This document shows, one piece after another, positions 53,283 to 61,767 of a stretch of DNA of 64,000 nt. The notes beneath the pieces were generated by a model. The model was given only the letters and a program-made list of their open reading frames with translations. It was not told the origin of the DNA and did no database searches. Origin of the DNA: Euzebya rosea. GTDB lineage: Bacteria > Actinomycetota > Nitriliruptoria > Euzebyales > Euzebyaceae. The DNA lies in NCBI RefSeq assembly GCF_003073135.1, contig NZ_PGDQ01000001.1, positions 62,001 through 126,000 on the forward strand, read 5' to 3'. The position numbers and the translations under genes were made by a program. Position 1 is the stretch's first letter, and each line of letters begins with the position of its first letter.

Positions 53283-55958
53283 GTGGTCAACGTCACCGCC
53301 ACTCCGCGACGGCGTCTGGTGCGCACCCTCGTGCTGCCAGCCGTGATCGTCGCCATTTGCCTGCTGGGTGCGATCGCCCCCACGCCGGTCCAGGCCGTCG
53401 TGCCCGTACGGCTGGAGCACGTCCCGCTGGCGGCGCCCCCCGCGGGCACCTTCGCCGCCGCCGGGGCCGTGACCAGCGAGGTCCACGAGACCACGCCGTT
53501 CGCCATGCTGGCGCTGGCGCTCCCCGGCGAGGTCCAGGTCGAGGTCCGGACCGCCCGCGGGACCGGGGAGTGGTCGTCGTGGACGGTCCTGGGTCACCTG
53601 CACGACGAGGGTCCCGACCCGGGCTCCCCCGAAGCGCTGGCCGCAGACGCGGCCTCGAGCGGCACGGTCGAGCACACCCATCCCCTGTGGACCGGACCGG
53701 CCGACCGGCTGCAGGTCAGGGCGCTCGACGGTGACCTCACCGGCGCCGAGGCCATCCTCATCGACCCGCTCGGGCTGGACCGATCGGGCCTCCAACGGGC
53801 CCGGGACGCACTGGTGACCGCCTGGAACGGGACGCCTCGCGACACGGCGACCGCGCTGGCAGCACAGCCCGACATCGTGACCCGTGCCGAGTGGGGCGCC
53901 GACGAGTCCATCGTCGACGATCCGCCGTCCTACGCCGCCGACGTCGACCGGATGTTCGTCCACCACACGGTCAGCTCCAACGGCTACAGCCAGGCGCAGG
54001 CCGCTGCCGCCGTCCGCGGCGTGCAGGCCTACCACGTGACCGGCAACGGCTGGAACGACATCGGCTACAACTTCCTCATCGACGCCTACGGGACGATCTA
54101 CGAGGGTCGCGCCGGTGGCATCGACCGGGCCGTCATCGGGGCGCAGGCCGGCGGGTTCAACACCGGCTCCTCGGGCGTCGCGCTCCTGGGCACCTACACC
54201 GCCGCAACCCCGGGCAGCGCGATGCAGACCGCCCTCGAGCAGCTCGTCGCGTGGAAGGCCGATGTGCACCACTTCCACCCCACGGGGACGTCGGTGGCCG
54301 TCAGCGCCGGGTCCTCGAGGTATCCCGAGGGGCAGGCGGTGACGCTCGACAACATCTCGGGACACCGCGACGTGTCGACGACGACCTGTCCGGGCGACGG
54401 GCCCTACAACGGTCTGCCGGCCACTCGTACGGCCGTGCGGGAGCGCGCCGGCGACCTGATCGTGGACCAGGCGTCCGACATCGTGGCGACGCGGGTCATC
54501 CGCGGTGATCCCGACGTCGACCGCGTGACGTTCGCCGCCACACTCGACCCGCCGGGCGACTGGCAGATCGACCTGCGCGGCCCGGACGGCGACGTCGTCT
54601 TCCGCGCGCAGGGGTCCGGCTCCGCCGCGACGGGAACCGTTGACCTCGCCGGCACCGGCTGGGCGCTCGGGCGCTACGAGTGGGCCGTCTCCGCAGACGG
54701 TCGCCGCACCGCCCTGGGCCACCTGGACCTGGAGCCGCCTGTCATCGAGGGGGCGCTGGCCAGCCCCACCCTTGCCCGTGCCGACCTCGACGGTGCGCTG
54801 GCCACCCCGGTCGCCTTCTCCGCGCTCCTCTGGCCGGGGGCGACGTGGCAGGTCGACGTGACCGGGCCCGACGGGGCGGCCGTGTACCACCAGCAGGGTT
54901 CGGGGGACCGCGTCGACGCCGTCTGGGACGACGGGACGGCCGCCCCCGGCACCTACGTCTGGACGCTGACCGCCGAGGACGCCGAGCCGGTGTCGGGGTC
55001 GGTGGAGGTCCGCTACGACGTCCTCGACCGGTTGGCCGACACCGACGACCCGATCGCCGCTGCCGCAGCGGTCAGCGCCGCCACCTTCGACCCCGGTGAG
55101 GCCACCGTTGCGGTGATCGCCCGCCACGACGTCTTCGCCGACGCGCTGTCCGGTGGGCCGCTGGCGGGAACCGAGGGCCCCCTGCTGCTGACGCCCTCGG
55201 ACGGCCTCGACCCGCGCGTCGATGCCGAGCTCGGCCGTGTGCTGGCCCCCGGTGCGACCATCCATGTGCTGGGCGGGACCGCCGCGGTGTCCCCCGCCGT
55301 GGCCGATCAGCTGGCGGTTCACGGCACCGTCGTCCGGCTGGCCGGCGCCTCCCGTGTGGCCACCGCGGCGGCGGTGGCGGAGGTCGTGCTCGACCGCTCG
55401 GGTGAGGACCGTGTCATGATCGCCCGGGCCGGTCCCGATGACGCTGCGCCATGGGCGGACGCGCTGTCGGGCGGGGCGTACGGTGCCGCGACGGGTGTCC
55501 CGGTCATGCTGACCGACACCGCCGCGCTGTCGACGGAGACCGCCGACGCCATCAGGAGGCTCGGCATCACCTCGGCGGTGGTGCTGGGTGGTACCGCCGC
55601 GGTCAGCGACGCCGCCATGGACGCGCTGCCCTCACCCATCCGCATGTCCGGCGGCGACCGGACGGCCACCGCCGTCGCGGTCGCGCAGCAGCTGTGGGGG
55701 GCCGACGGCACCTTCGACGAGGTGCTCCTGGCCAACGGGTACGACGGCACCGCATGGGCCTGGGCGCTTGCGGCTGCCCCCACCGCCGCCCGTCGTGGGG
55801 CGCCGCTCCTGCTGACGACCCCGACCCATCTGGCCGCTCCCACGGCTGCGTTGCTGGCCGAGGGCAACGTCCGGGACGGGACGGTGCTGGGCTCTGCGGC
55901 GTTGGTCGACCCCGAGGTGTCCTACGCTGCCAGCGACGAGATCCGCCGCGGTCGTTGA
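53283..55958 (+). CDS. Secreted N-acetylmuramoyl-L-alanine amidase (PGRP domain) with cell-wall-binding repeats
   Basis: This protein has 891 residues. The signal peptide (LVRTLVLPAVIVAICLLGAI) is followed by a PGRP/amidase-2 domain at about 195-400, with RAEWGADES, MFVHHTVS and ISGHRDVSTTTC, the zinc His residues and the Cys. A region of beta-sandwich repeats (about 400-590) leads to three cell-wall-binding repeat 2 units near the C-terminus (DALSGGPLAGTEGPLLLTPS, ADALSGGAYGAATGVPVML and AWALAAAPTAARRGAPLLLT). It cleaves the amide between MurNAc and the stem peptide at the cell surface (family knowledge). A small hairpin follows the stop. Confidence 0.88.
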   Translation: MVNVTATPRRRLVRTLVLPAVIVAICLLGAIAPTPVQAVVPVRLEHVPLAAPPAGTFAAAGAVTSEVHETTPFAMLALALPGEVQVEVRTARGTGEWSSWTVLGHLHDEGPDPGSPEALAADAASSGTVEHTHPLWTGPADRLQVRALDGDLTGAEAILIDPLGLDRSGLQRARDALVTAWNGTPRDTATALAAQPDIVTRAEWGADESIVDDPPSYAADVDRMFVHHTVSSNGYSQAQAAAAVRGVQAYHVTGNGWNDIGYNFLIDAYGTIYEGRAGGIDRAVIGAQAGGFNTGSSGVALLGTYTAATPGSAMQTALEQLVAWKADVHHFHPTGTSVAVSAGSSRYPEGQAVTLDNISGHRDVSTTTCPGDGPYNGLPATRTAVRERAGDLIVDQASDIVATRVIRGDPDVDRVTFAATLDPPGDWQIDLRGPDGDVVFRAQGSGSAATGTVDLAGTGWALGRYEWAVSADGRRTALGHLDLEPPVIEGALASPTLARADLDGALATPVAFSALLWPGATWQVDVTGPDGAAVYHQQGSGDRVDAVWDDGTAAPGTYVWTLTAEDAEPVSGSVEVRYDVLDRLADTDDPIAAAAAVSAATFDPGEATVAVIARHDVFADALSGGPLAGTEGPLLLTPSDGLDPRVDAELGRVLAPGATIHVLGGTAAVSPAVADQLAVHGTVVRLAGASRVATAAAVAEVVLDRSGEDRVMIARAGPDDAAPWADALSGGAYGAATGVPVMLTDTAALSTETADAIRRLGITSAVVLGGTAAVSDAAMDALPSPIRMSGGDRTATAVAVAQQLWGADGTFDEVLLANGYDGTAWAWALAAAPTAARRGAPLLLTTPTHLAAPTAALLAEGNVRDGTVLGSAALVDPEVSYAASDEIRRGR

Positions 55959-55964
55959 CCATCG

Positions 55965-55981
55965 GCCGGTCCGTCCGGCCA
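55965..55981 (+). terminator. Hairpin after the PGRP gene
   Basis: GGCCGG (55965-55970) and CCGGCC (55976-55981) flank a TCCGT loop, 6 nt after the stop codon. There is no U-tract. Confidence 0.45.
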
Positions 55982-56018
55982 CCCGCGCACGTCCGCCCTG
56001 CTGGGAGACTCAACAACG

Positions 56019-56258
56019 ATGAGCAGCCAACCAGATTCCACCGACCTGACCGTGACCGCCGACATGGTCGCGAACGTCATCGCCATCCACACCGCCGTCG
56101 GTGACGTCGTCGAGGACGGCCAGACCCTCCTCGTCGTCGAGTCGATGAAGATGGAGATCCCGATCACGGCACCGACCGCAGGCACCGTCACCTCGATCGG
56201 CGTCGCGTTGGGCGACATCGTGCAGGAGGGTGACGCGCTGGTGGCGATCCGGCGGTGA
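56019..56258 (+). CDS. Biotin/lipoyl attachment domain protein (TB7.3 type)
   Basis: This 79-residue protein has the biotinylation site ESMKMEIP with Lys44, placed in a short beta-barrel (DGQTLLVVESMKM ... GDIVQEGDALVAI). Mycobacterial TB7.3 has the same length and also precedes pdtaS. It carries a covalent cofactor for a carboxylase or other partner; no carboxylase gene is adjacent. Its stop overlaps the pdtaS GTG (GTGA). Confidence 0.92.
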   Translation: MSSQPDSTDLTVTADMVANVIAIHTAVGDVVEDGQTLLVVESMKMEIPITAPTAGTVTSIGVALGDIVQEGDALVAIRR

Positions 56259-57703
56259 CGATCCTGACCGACCTCCTCGAACGCATCGACGGGCTGGACA
56301 AGCCCGGCGCTGCCCACCTCCAGCGCCTGCTGGCGGAATGGCAGGTCCTTGCCGACCTGTCCTTCGCCGACTTGCTGCTGTTCGTGGAGGACACCGACGA
56401 GCGCGGGGACGAGGGCTACCGCTGCGTCGGCCAGATGCGTCCCCACACCGCCCAGACCATCTACGTCGACGACCTGGTCGGCGACTTCTTCCTGCGCCAC
56501 CAGCGGCCCATGGTGGGACGGGGGTTCGCCGAGGGACGCGTCATCCGCGACGCCGACCCCGACTGGTCCACCGGCGTGCCCGTCCGCGAGGAGGCCATTC
56601 CCGTCGGGTACGGCGGCGAGATCATCGCCGTCATCAGCCGTGAGGCCAACGTGGCGACCGCCCGGTCGCCCAGCCAGCTGGAGCTGACCTACCTCCAGGC
56701 GGCCGGCCAGCTCGCGCGCATGCTCTGCGAGGGCGAGTTCCCCTACGCCGCCGGCGACCGCCCCGAGGAGCACGAGGTCAGCCCCCGCGTCGGCGACGGC
56801 ATCATGCGGATCGACGAGGTCGGCACGATCACCTTCGCGTCCCCGAACGCCATCAGCGCCTACCGGCGGATCGGGCAGATGGAGGGGCTCCAGGGTGCCA
56901 ACATCGCCGACGTCGACCCTCGGCCCGACGACACCGACGCCGCGCTCGACGAGGGCTACGCCGTGCTGGGCGAGATCGAGGGCGACGGCGCGGTGGTGCT
57001 GCGCCGGATCATGCCGCTGATGGAGGGCGACCAGCTGACGGGTGCGCTGATCCTCGTCCGCGACATCACCGAGCTGCGTCGCCACCAGCGGGCGCTGCGC
57101 GTGAAGGACGCCACCATCCGGGAGATCCACCACCGGGTGAAGAACAACCTGCAGACGGTTGCGTCGTTGCTGCGACTGCAGGCACGACGGGTCGCAAGCG
57201 AGGAGGGGAAGGAGGCGCTGACGGAGTCCGTCCGCCGCATCTCCTCCATCGCGCTGGTCCACGAGATCCTGTCGCGGGAGGCCCGGCAGGCGGCGTCGTT
57301 CTCCGAGATCGCCACGCGCATCGTGGACATGCTGGCCGAGGGGCTGGTGGGTCCCGACCAGAAGGTGGCGTTCAGCGTCGAGGGCAACCCCGGGGAGCTG
57401 ACCGCCGACATCGCCACGCCGCTTGCGCTCGTCCTGACCGAGCTGGTCCAGAACTCCGTCGAGCATGCCTTCACCGAGGCGGGCGGGACGGTCACCCTGC
57501 GGTTCGAGCGCCACCCGTCGACCCTGTCGGTGATCGTGGCCGACGACGGCGTCGGCCTGCCCGAGGGCGTCAACCTCGAGTCGATGGCCAACCTCGGGCT
57601 GCAGATCGTGCGAACCCTGGTCACCAGCGAGCTCGGCGGCACCATCACGACCCTGTCCCCGGAGAAGGGGACCTCGGTCGAGCTGGTCATCCCCCTCCCC
57701 TGA
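56255..57703 (+). CDS. pdtaS: Sensor histidine kinase, PdtaS type (HisKA_2 family)
   Basis: This 482-residue cytosolic kinase has an N-terminal GAF-like domain (about 10-150) and a PAS domain (about 170-270). The phospho-acceptor region EIHHRVKNNLQTVASLLRLQ holds His292/His293. The ATPase domain has LTELVQNSVEHAF and DDGVGLPEG. In Mycobacterium PdtaS pairs with the ANTAR regulator PdtaR, which controls antitermination; no pdtaR is in this window. Gene order with the biotinyl protein and whiB1 is conserved. Confidence 0.9.
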   Translation: MTILTDLLERIDGLDKPGAAHLQRLLAEWQVLADLSFADLLLFVEDTDERGDEGYRCVGQMRPHTAQTIYVDDLVGDFFLRHQRPMVGRGFAEGRVIRDADPDWSTGVPVREEAIPVGYGGEIIAVISREANVATARSPSQLELTYLQAAGQLARMLCEGEFPYAAGDRPEEHEVSPRVGDGIMRIDEVGTITFASPNAISAYRRIGQMEGLQGANIADVDPRPDDTDAALDEGYAVLGEIEGDGAVVLRRIMPLMEGDQLTGALILVRDITELRRHQRALRVKDATIREIHHRVKNNLQTVASLLRLQARRVASEEGKEALTESVRRISSIALVHEILSREARQAASFSEIATRIVDMLAEGLVGPDQKVAFSVEGNPGELTADIATPLALVLTELVQNSVEHAFTEAGGTVTLRFERHPSTLSVIVADDGVGLPEGVNLESMANLGLQIVRTLVTSELGGTITTLSPEKGTSVELVIPLP

Positions 57704-57718
57704 CGAGTCCTGCCGTGA

Positions 57719-58060
57719 TCAGTCCGGCGCCTGGGGGACGTCGACGTCCTGCACGGGGGCGGCGTCGAGCGGGACCTCCAGCGAGGGATCCTGGCGGGCG
57801 GTGACGAAGTAAACGGCCGCGATCGAGAGCAGGAGCAACACGATCACGGCCGTCGAGAGCCATGGACGAAGTCCGTCCAGGCGGCCCCGCGGACGGCGTT
57901 CCGCGGGGGGATGCAGGTAGGGGTCCAGCGGGGGACCGTGGACTAGCTGGCCAGACGACGGCGGCGCTGGCGCTGACGGCGCAGCGCGCGACGCTCGTCC
58001 TCGCTCAGGCCACCCCAGACACCGGCGTCCTGGTTGGACTCCAGCGCCCACTCGAGGCAC
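57719..58060 (-). CDS. Small single-pass membrane protein overlapping whiB1, start uncertain
   Basis: The C-terminal half has a clear membrane helix (WLSTAVIVLLLLSIAAVYFV) and an acidic, Pro-rich tail (VPLDAAPVQDVDVP). The frame is open back to GTG 58060, inside whiB1. No ATG, GTG or TTG lies between the whiB1 stop and the helix region, so either translation starts within whiB1 or a rare start is used. Up to 113 residues. Function unknown; possibly real because the helix is well formed. Confidence 0.35.
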   Translation of the reverse strand: MPRVGAGVQPGRRCLGWPERGRASRAAPSAPAPPSSGQLVHGPPLDPYLHPPAERRPRGRLDGLRPWLSTAVIVLLLLSIAAVYFVTARQDPSLEVPLDAAPVQDVDVPQAPD

Positions 58061-58197
58061 TCGGCCACGACGGGGCAGGCCTGGCAGATGGCCTTCGCTC
58101 GTTCGGTCTGCTCCAGCGCAGGGCCGGTGCTACCGACCGGGAAGAACAGTTCGGGGTCCTCGTCGAGGCAGGCGGATCGACTACGCCAGGACAGCAT
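57943..58197 (-). CDS. whiB1: WhiB-family regulator, WhiB1 type
   Basis: This 84-residue protein contains DEDPELFFPVGSTGPAL, the four cluster cysteines (Cys in RSACLDED, then CQACPVVAEC) and GVWGGLSEDERRALRR. These are all features of WhiB1, an essential [4Fe-4S] nitric-oxide-sensitive regulator that binds the primary sigma factor in Mycobacterium (family knowledge). GAAGGAG precedes the ATG by about 11 nt. A 340-bp upstream gap carries two CRP-like sites. Confidence 0.95.
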   Translation of the reverse strand: MLSWRSRSACLDEDPELFFPVGSTGPALEQTERAKAICQACPVVAECLEWALESNQDAGVWGGLSEDERRALRRQRQRRRRLAS

Positions 58198-58388
58198 GTG
58201 CGCCTCGCTCCTTCTCGGGATATGGCAAGCTCGTGTCCGCGGTGGCGGGAGTATCGGCTCGGGACAGACGGACCTGCGTCGGCATCGCCGTTCGACGGTT
58301 GCGAACGGCTGGGTTCTGCGGGTAGCAACGGTGGTACCCAGATGGCGCGAGAACACCTCGATGGAGGGGGGCGTGAAACCGGGACCCA

Positions 58389-58404
58389 AGTGAAGCCGGT
58401 CACT
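58389..58404. promoter_or_regulatory. CRP-like palindrome AGTGA-N6-TCACT
   Basis: Perfect symmetry of GTGA/TCAC half-sites with a 6-bp spacer, the CRP/FNR-family layout. It lies about 190 bp before the whiB1 ATG. Confidence 0.5.
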
Positions 58405-58422
58405 GGCGAGGGGCTCGCGCTC

Positions 58423-58444
58423 GCTTGTGAAGCAGAGTACAAGC
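58423..58444. promoter_or_regulatory. Second, weaker CRP-like site within GCTTGT-N10-ACAAGC
   Basis: TGTGA-AGCAGA-GTACA matches the CRP consensus in one half and 3 of 5 positions in the other. Its centre is 37 bp from the first site. Confidence 0.35.
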
Positions 58445-58537
58445 GCTGTGGAGGCCCGTCCAGACCTGCTTGCAAGAACTCGCACCCCTTTTGGGTGGCC
58501 GAACGGACAGGGGGTGTGAGTCGGTTCGGCCGGCTGC

Positions 58538-59467
58538 TCAGACGATGAGCTGCAGGGCGTCGGGGACGACCTCGACGCGGAGGTGCTGGGTGGTACCGAC
58601 GGGGTCGCCGTCGGTGTGGACGGGGATCGGTCGGCTGGCCGTCAGCTCGTAGTACTCGCGGTCGTGCCACCCGGTGATCCACGGCAGGTCGCGGACGTCG
58701 CGGCCGGTCAGGGCCTTGCGCATCGTCTGCAGCAGCGCCGGCAACGAGATGTCGGTGAGGGCCGTCAGGTCCAGGCCGCGTTCAAGCGTTGCTTCGGGGC
58801 ACATGCGCGAGGGGAGGGGACCGAAGAACGTGTACGGGTCGGCGTTGCAGACGACCGCCGCGCCGAGCACCCGTTCGCGCTTGAGCGCGCCTCGCTGGCG
58901 GCCCTTCGGGCGGGCAGGGCCGGCCTCGATGTCGATGGTGATCTCGGCGGCCCGCTTGCGCGCCTCCCAGCCGTGGTACAGGAAGGACGTCTGGCCCAGG
59001 TAGCGCTTCATCCGGGGGTGCCACTCGACCTCGCGCACGACGTCGGCGTCGTAGCCGAACCCGGCGCACCAGGCGAACCAGCGGTCGTTGGCCCGACCGA
59101 CGGGCACCTGTCGAACCCGGTTCTCCTTGAGCGCCTGGAAGAGGATCGACGTGGCACCGGTCAGGCTGCGGGGCAGCCCGAGGATGCGTCCGTAGACGTT
59201 GGTCGACCCGCCGGGCAGGACCGCGAGCGCCGTCTGGCTGCCCGCCAGCCCCTGCAGGACCTCGTTGACCGTCCCGTCGCCACCGAGGGCAACGACGGCG
59301 TCCAGCCCCCGCGTCGCCGCATCGCGGGCGATCTCGGTGGCGTGGTTGCGGTGGGTCGTCGCGATGACGTCCACCTTGGCCACGTCGCTGAGGCGATCGG
59401 CCACCCAACGCGAGAGGTGGGGCTTGGTCCGGCGCGCGGCCGGATTGGTGACGACGAGGATCTGCAC
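58538..59467 (-). CDS. Diacylglycerol kinase family lipid kinase
   Basis: This 309-residue protein of the DagK/YegS family has ILVVTNPAARR, GLDAVVALGGDGTVNEVLQGL (the GGDGT motif) and LAVLPGGSTNVYGRILG. It phosphorylates a lipid with ATP: diacylglycerol, sphingosine-like or other. The GTG start has TAGCCT 7 nt upstream. It recycles lipid headgroup precursors for the membrane (inference). Confidence 0.92.
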   Translation of the reverse strand: MQILVVTNPAARRTKPHLSRWVADRLSDVAKVDVIATTHRNHATEIARDAATRGLDAVVALGGDGTVNEVLQGLAGSQTALAVLPGGSTNVYGRILGLPRSLTGATSILFQALKENRVRQVPVGRANDRWFAWCAGFGYDADVVREVEWHPRMKRYLGQTSFLYHGWEARKRAAEITIDIEAGPARPKGRQRGALKRERVLGAAVVCNADPYTFFGPLPSRMCPEATLERGLDLTALTDISLPALLQTMRKALTGRDVRDLPWITGWHDREYYELTASRPIPVHTDGDPVGTTQHLRVEVVPDALQLIV

Positions 59468-59474
59468 GCGAACG

Positions 59475-59480
59475 AGGCTA
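59475..59480 (-). promoter_or_regulatory. -10 box TAGCCT, leaderless lipid kinase gene
   Basis: On the minus strand, TAGCCT ends 7 nt before the GTG at 59467. Confidence 0.45.
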
Positions 59481-59489
59481 CTGGTCGGA

Positions 59490-61691
59490 TCAGCCGAACG
59501 TGCTGTCGGAGGGGGCCCGTGGGCCGTCGTCCGCCGGGGTGGGCGTTGGAGTGGGGCTCGGCGACGGCGACGGTGACGGGGGTGCGGCGGTCGGGGTGGC
59601 AGCGGGGGCCGTCGGGGGCGGAGGGGCCACGCCGGGATCGGGCGGTGCGGTCAGCGGCCCGTCAGCGGACGGCGACGACGTGGCCGACGGGCTGGCCGAG
59701 GGGTCGGGCGTGGGCACGGGCGGGTGCTGGTGCAGCGGGCAGGAGTAGGTGGGCAGCTCCGCCGGCAGGGCCGTCAGCGTCTCGGTGACCGGGCAGAAGG
59801 GCGTGGCGATGCCGCCGGTCTCGGGGTCGATCTCCACGGTGACCGCCAGGTCCTCGGGGTAGCGCAACGGCTGGATCGGCCGGTCCACGAGGGCGGTGGC
59901 CATGAACCGCTGCCAGATCCGGGCGGGCCACGTCCCGCCCTGGACCTCGGCGACGCCGTGCACGTCGACCAGCGGCCTCGCCTCGTCGGGGTAGCCGATC
60001 CACACCGCGGTGCTGTACTCCCGGGTGAAGCCGACGAACCAGGCGTCCCGGTTCTCCTGCACCGTGCCGGTCTTGCCGGCGGCCGGTCGGTCGCCCAGCG
60101 ACGCTGCCTGCCCGGTGCCGTCGGTGATGACCTGCTGCATGGTGTCGGTGACCAGCCACGCGGTCTCGGGGTCCACGACGGTCACGGGCAGCCCCCGGGG
60201 TTCCCACACGACGTTGCCGTCGGCGTCGGTGATGTGGGTCACGGCGGTCGGGGCCGCATGCACCCCACCGTTGGCCAGCGTCCCGAACGCGCTGGCCATG
60301 TCGAGGGGGCTGACGCCCTCCGACAGGCCACCCAGCACGATGGAGGGGTTGCTGCCGATGCGACCGCGCACGCCCATGGAGTGGGCCATGTTCTCGATGG
60401 CGCCCGGGCCCAGCTCCAGCGCCAGCCGTGCGAACGCCCCGTTGGAGGACCGGACGAGCGCCTCCCGCAGCGTGATCTCGCCCGTCGTGCCCGACCGGAC
60501 GGTCCACGGTTCGGGGTCGCCGACCTCGAAGCTGCCGGGCCCCGACTCGATCACGGAGTCCAGGCGCCAGCCGCGTGACAGGGCCGCGGTGAGGGCGAAG
60601 ACCTTGAAGGTGCTGCCGGGCTGGCGCCGGCCCTGCGTGGCAAGGTCGAACTGGCTGGTGGCGAAGTCGCGGCCGCCGACGAGCGCGACGATGTGGCCGG
60701 TGGCAGGATCGACGACGCTGATGGCCACCTCGGGGTCATCGGCGCCCGACCAGAAGGCCGTCGATGCGGCGTCGGCGGCGGCCTGCACCCGGGGGTCGAT
60801 GGTGGTGTGGATGCGCAGCCCGCCGCCGAACAGGCGACGCCAGCGACGCGACTCGTCGACCCCGAAGTGTTCGTCGCCGACCAGCTGGCGCTTCACGTAC
60901 TCCACGAAGAACGGGTACTGCACCGGCGGGGGTTCCGGTGGGACGGTCAGCCCGAGCGGCGCCGCGTCCAGCGTGTCGCGGTCGGTGGGGGACAGGTCGC
61001 CGTTGCGCGCCATCGCCTCGAGGACGCGGGACCGCTCCGCCCGGGCACGGTCGGGGGCAGAGAAGGGGTTGGCGGCCTCGGGCGAGCGGATGACCGCCAC
61101 GAGGAGCGCGGCCTGTGCGAGCGTCAGCTCGCGTGTGGTCGTGTCGAAGTACACCTGGGCGGCGGCCTCGATGCCGTAGGCACCGGCGCCGAAGTACACC
61201 GTGTTGAGGTACTCGGTGAGGATCTCGTCCTTGGTCGCGTCCTGCTCGAGCTCCCAGGCCAGGCGCGCCTCGAGGAGCTTGCGCTCGACGGTGTTCTGCG
61301 GATCGGGGAAGTACCGGTTCTTGATCAGCTGCTGGGTCAGCGTCGAGCCGCCCTGGACGACCTCGCCGGCCTGCCGGTTGGCCACGAAGGCCCGGACGAC
61401 CGCTCGTGGGTCGACGCCCTCGTGGTCCCAGAAACGCCGGTCCTCCGCGTCGACCAGGGCGGTGACGAGGTGCTCGGGAAGGTCATCGCGCTCGACCGGC
61501 TCGCGGTGGCTGAAGCGGAAGGTCGCGATCTGGGTCCCGTCTGCGGCGTAGACGAAGGACTGGGCGAAGGAGTCGACCTCCGGCAGGTCGACCTCGCGGA
61601 CCTCGATGGACACCAGCTGCTCGCAGGCCGAGGCGAGCAGGGCGCAGGCGAGCAGCACCCCCAGCCACGACATGCTCCACCGGCGGGTCAC
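59490..61691 (-). CDS. Bifunctional penicillin-binding protein (GT51 and transpeptidase), lipobox-like N-terminus
   Basis: The 733-residue enzyme builds peptidoglycan. The GT51 domain has the catalytic Glu83 in AEDRRFW and QGGSTLTQQ (113-121). The transpeptidase domain has S360-TFK, S415-SN and K540-TG. The N-terminus WLGVLLACALLASAC followed by Glu satisfies a lipobox pattern with Cys23, so it may be lipid-anchored rather than a classic transmembrane PBP. The C-terminus is a long Pro/Ser/Thr-rich tail. Class A PBP of the PonA group; start GTG 61691 or ATG 61673. Confidence 0.92.
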   Translation of the reverse strand: MTRRWSMSWLGVLLACALLASACEQLVSIEVREVDLPEVDSFAQSFVYAADGTQIATFRFSHREPVERDDLPEHLVTALVDAEDRRFWDHEGVDPRAVVRAFVANRQAGEVVQGGSTLTQQLIKNRYFPDPQNTVERKLLEARLAWELEQDATKDEILTEYLNTVYFGAGAYGIEAAAQVYFDTTTRELTLAQAALLVAVIRSPEAANPFSAPDRARAERSRVLEAMARNGDLSPTDRDTLDAAPLGLTVPPEPPPVQYPFFVEYVKRQLVGDEHFGVDESRRWRRLFGGGLRIHTTIDPRVQAAADAASTAFWSGADDPEVAISVVDPATGHIVALVGGRDFATSQFDLATQGRRQPGSTFKVFALTAALSRGWRLDSVIESGPGSFEVGDPEPWTVRSGTTGEITLREALVRSSNGAFARLALELGPGAIENMAHSMGVRGRIGSNPSIVLGGLSEGVSPLDMASAFGTLANGGVHAAPTAVTHITDADGNVVWEPRGLPVTVVDPETAWLVTDTMQQVITDGTGQAASLGDRPAAGKTGTVQENRDAWFVGFTREYSTAVWIGYPDEARPLVDVHGVAEVQGGTWPARIWQRFMATALVDRPIQPLRYPEDLAVTVEIDPETGGIATPFCPVTETLTALPAELPTYSCPLHQHPPVPTPDPSASPSATSSPSADGPLTAPPDPGVAPPPPTAPAATPTAAPPSPSPSPSPTPTPTPADDGPRAPSDSTFG

Positions 61692-61767
61692 GCGGCCAGT
61701 GTCGCGCAGCTCGGACCCGTCGGCCGGGCACGACCGCCGTCCGGGGCGACGTCGTGTCGCCTGCGCG

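Larger units (their letters stand above)
58198..58537. promoter_or_regulatory. 340-bp regulatory gap upstream of whiB1
   Basis: This is the longest non-coding stretch in the window. It contains AGTGA-AGCCGG-TCACT (58389-58404) and TTGTGA-AGCAGA-GTACAA (58425-58442, within a GCTTGT/ACAAGC inverted repeat). The remainder shows no gene. The -10 box for whiB1 could not be placed with confidence; an ATATCC-like sequence lies near 58218. Confidence 0.55.
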
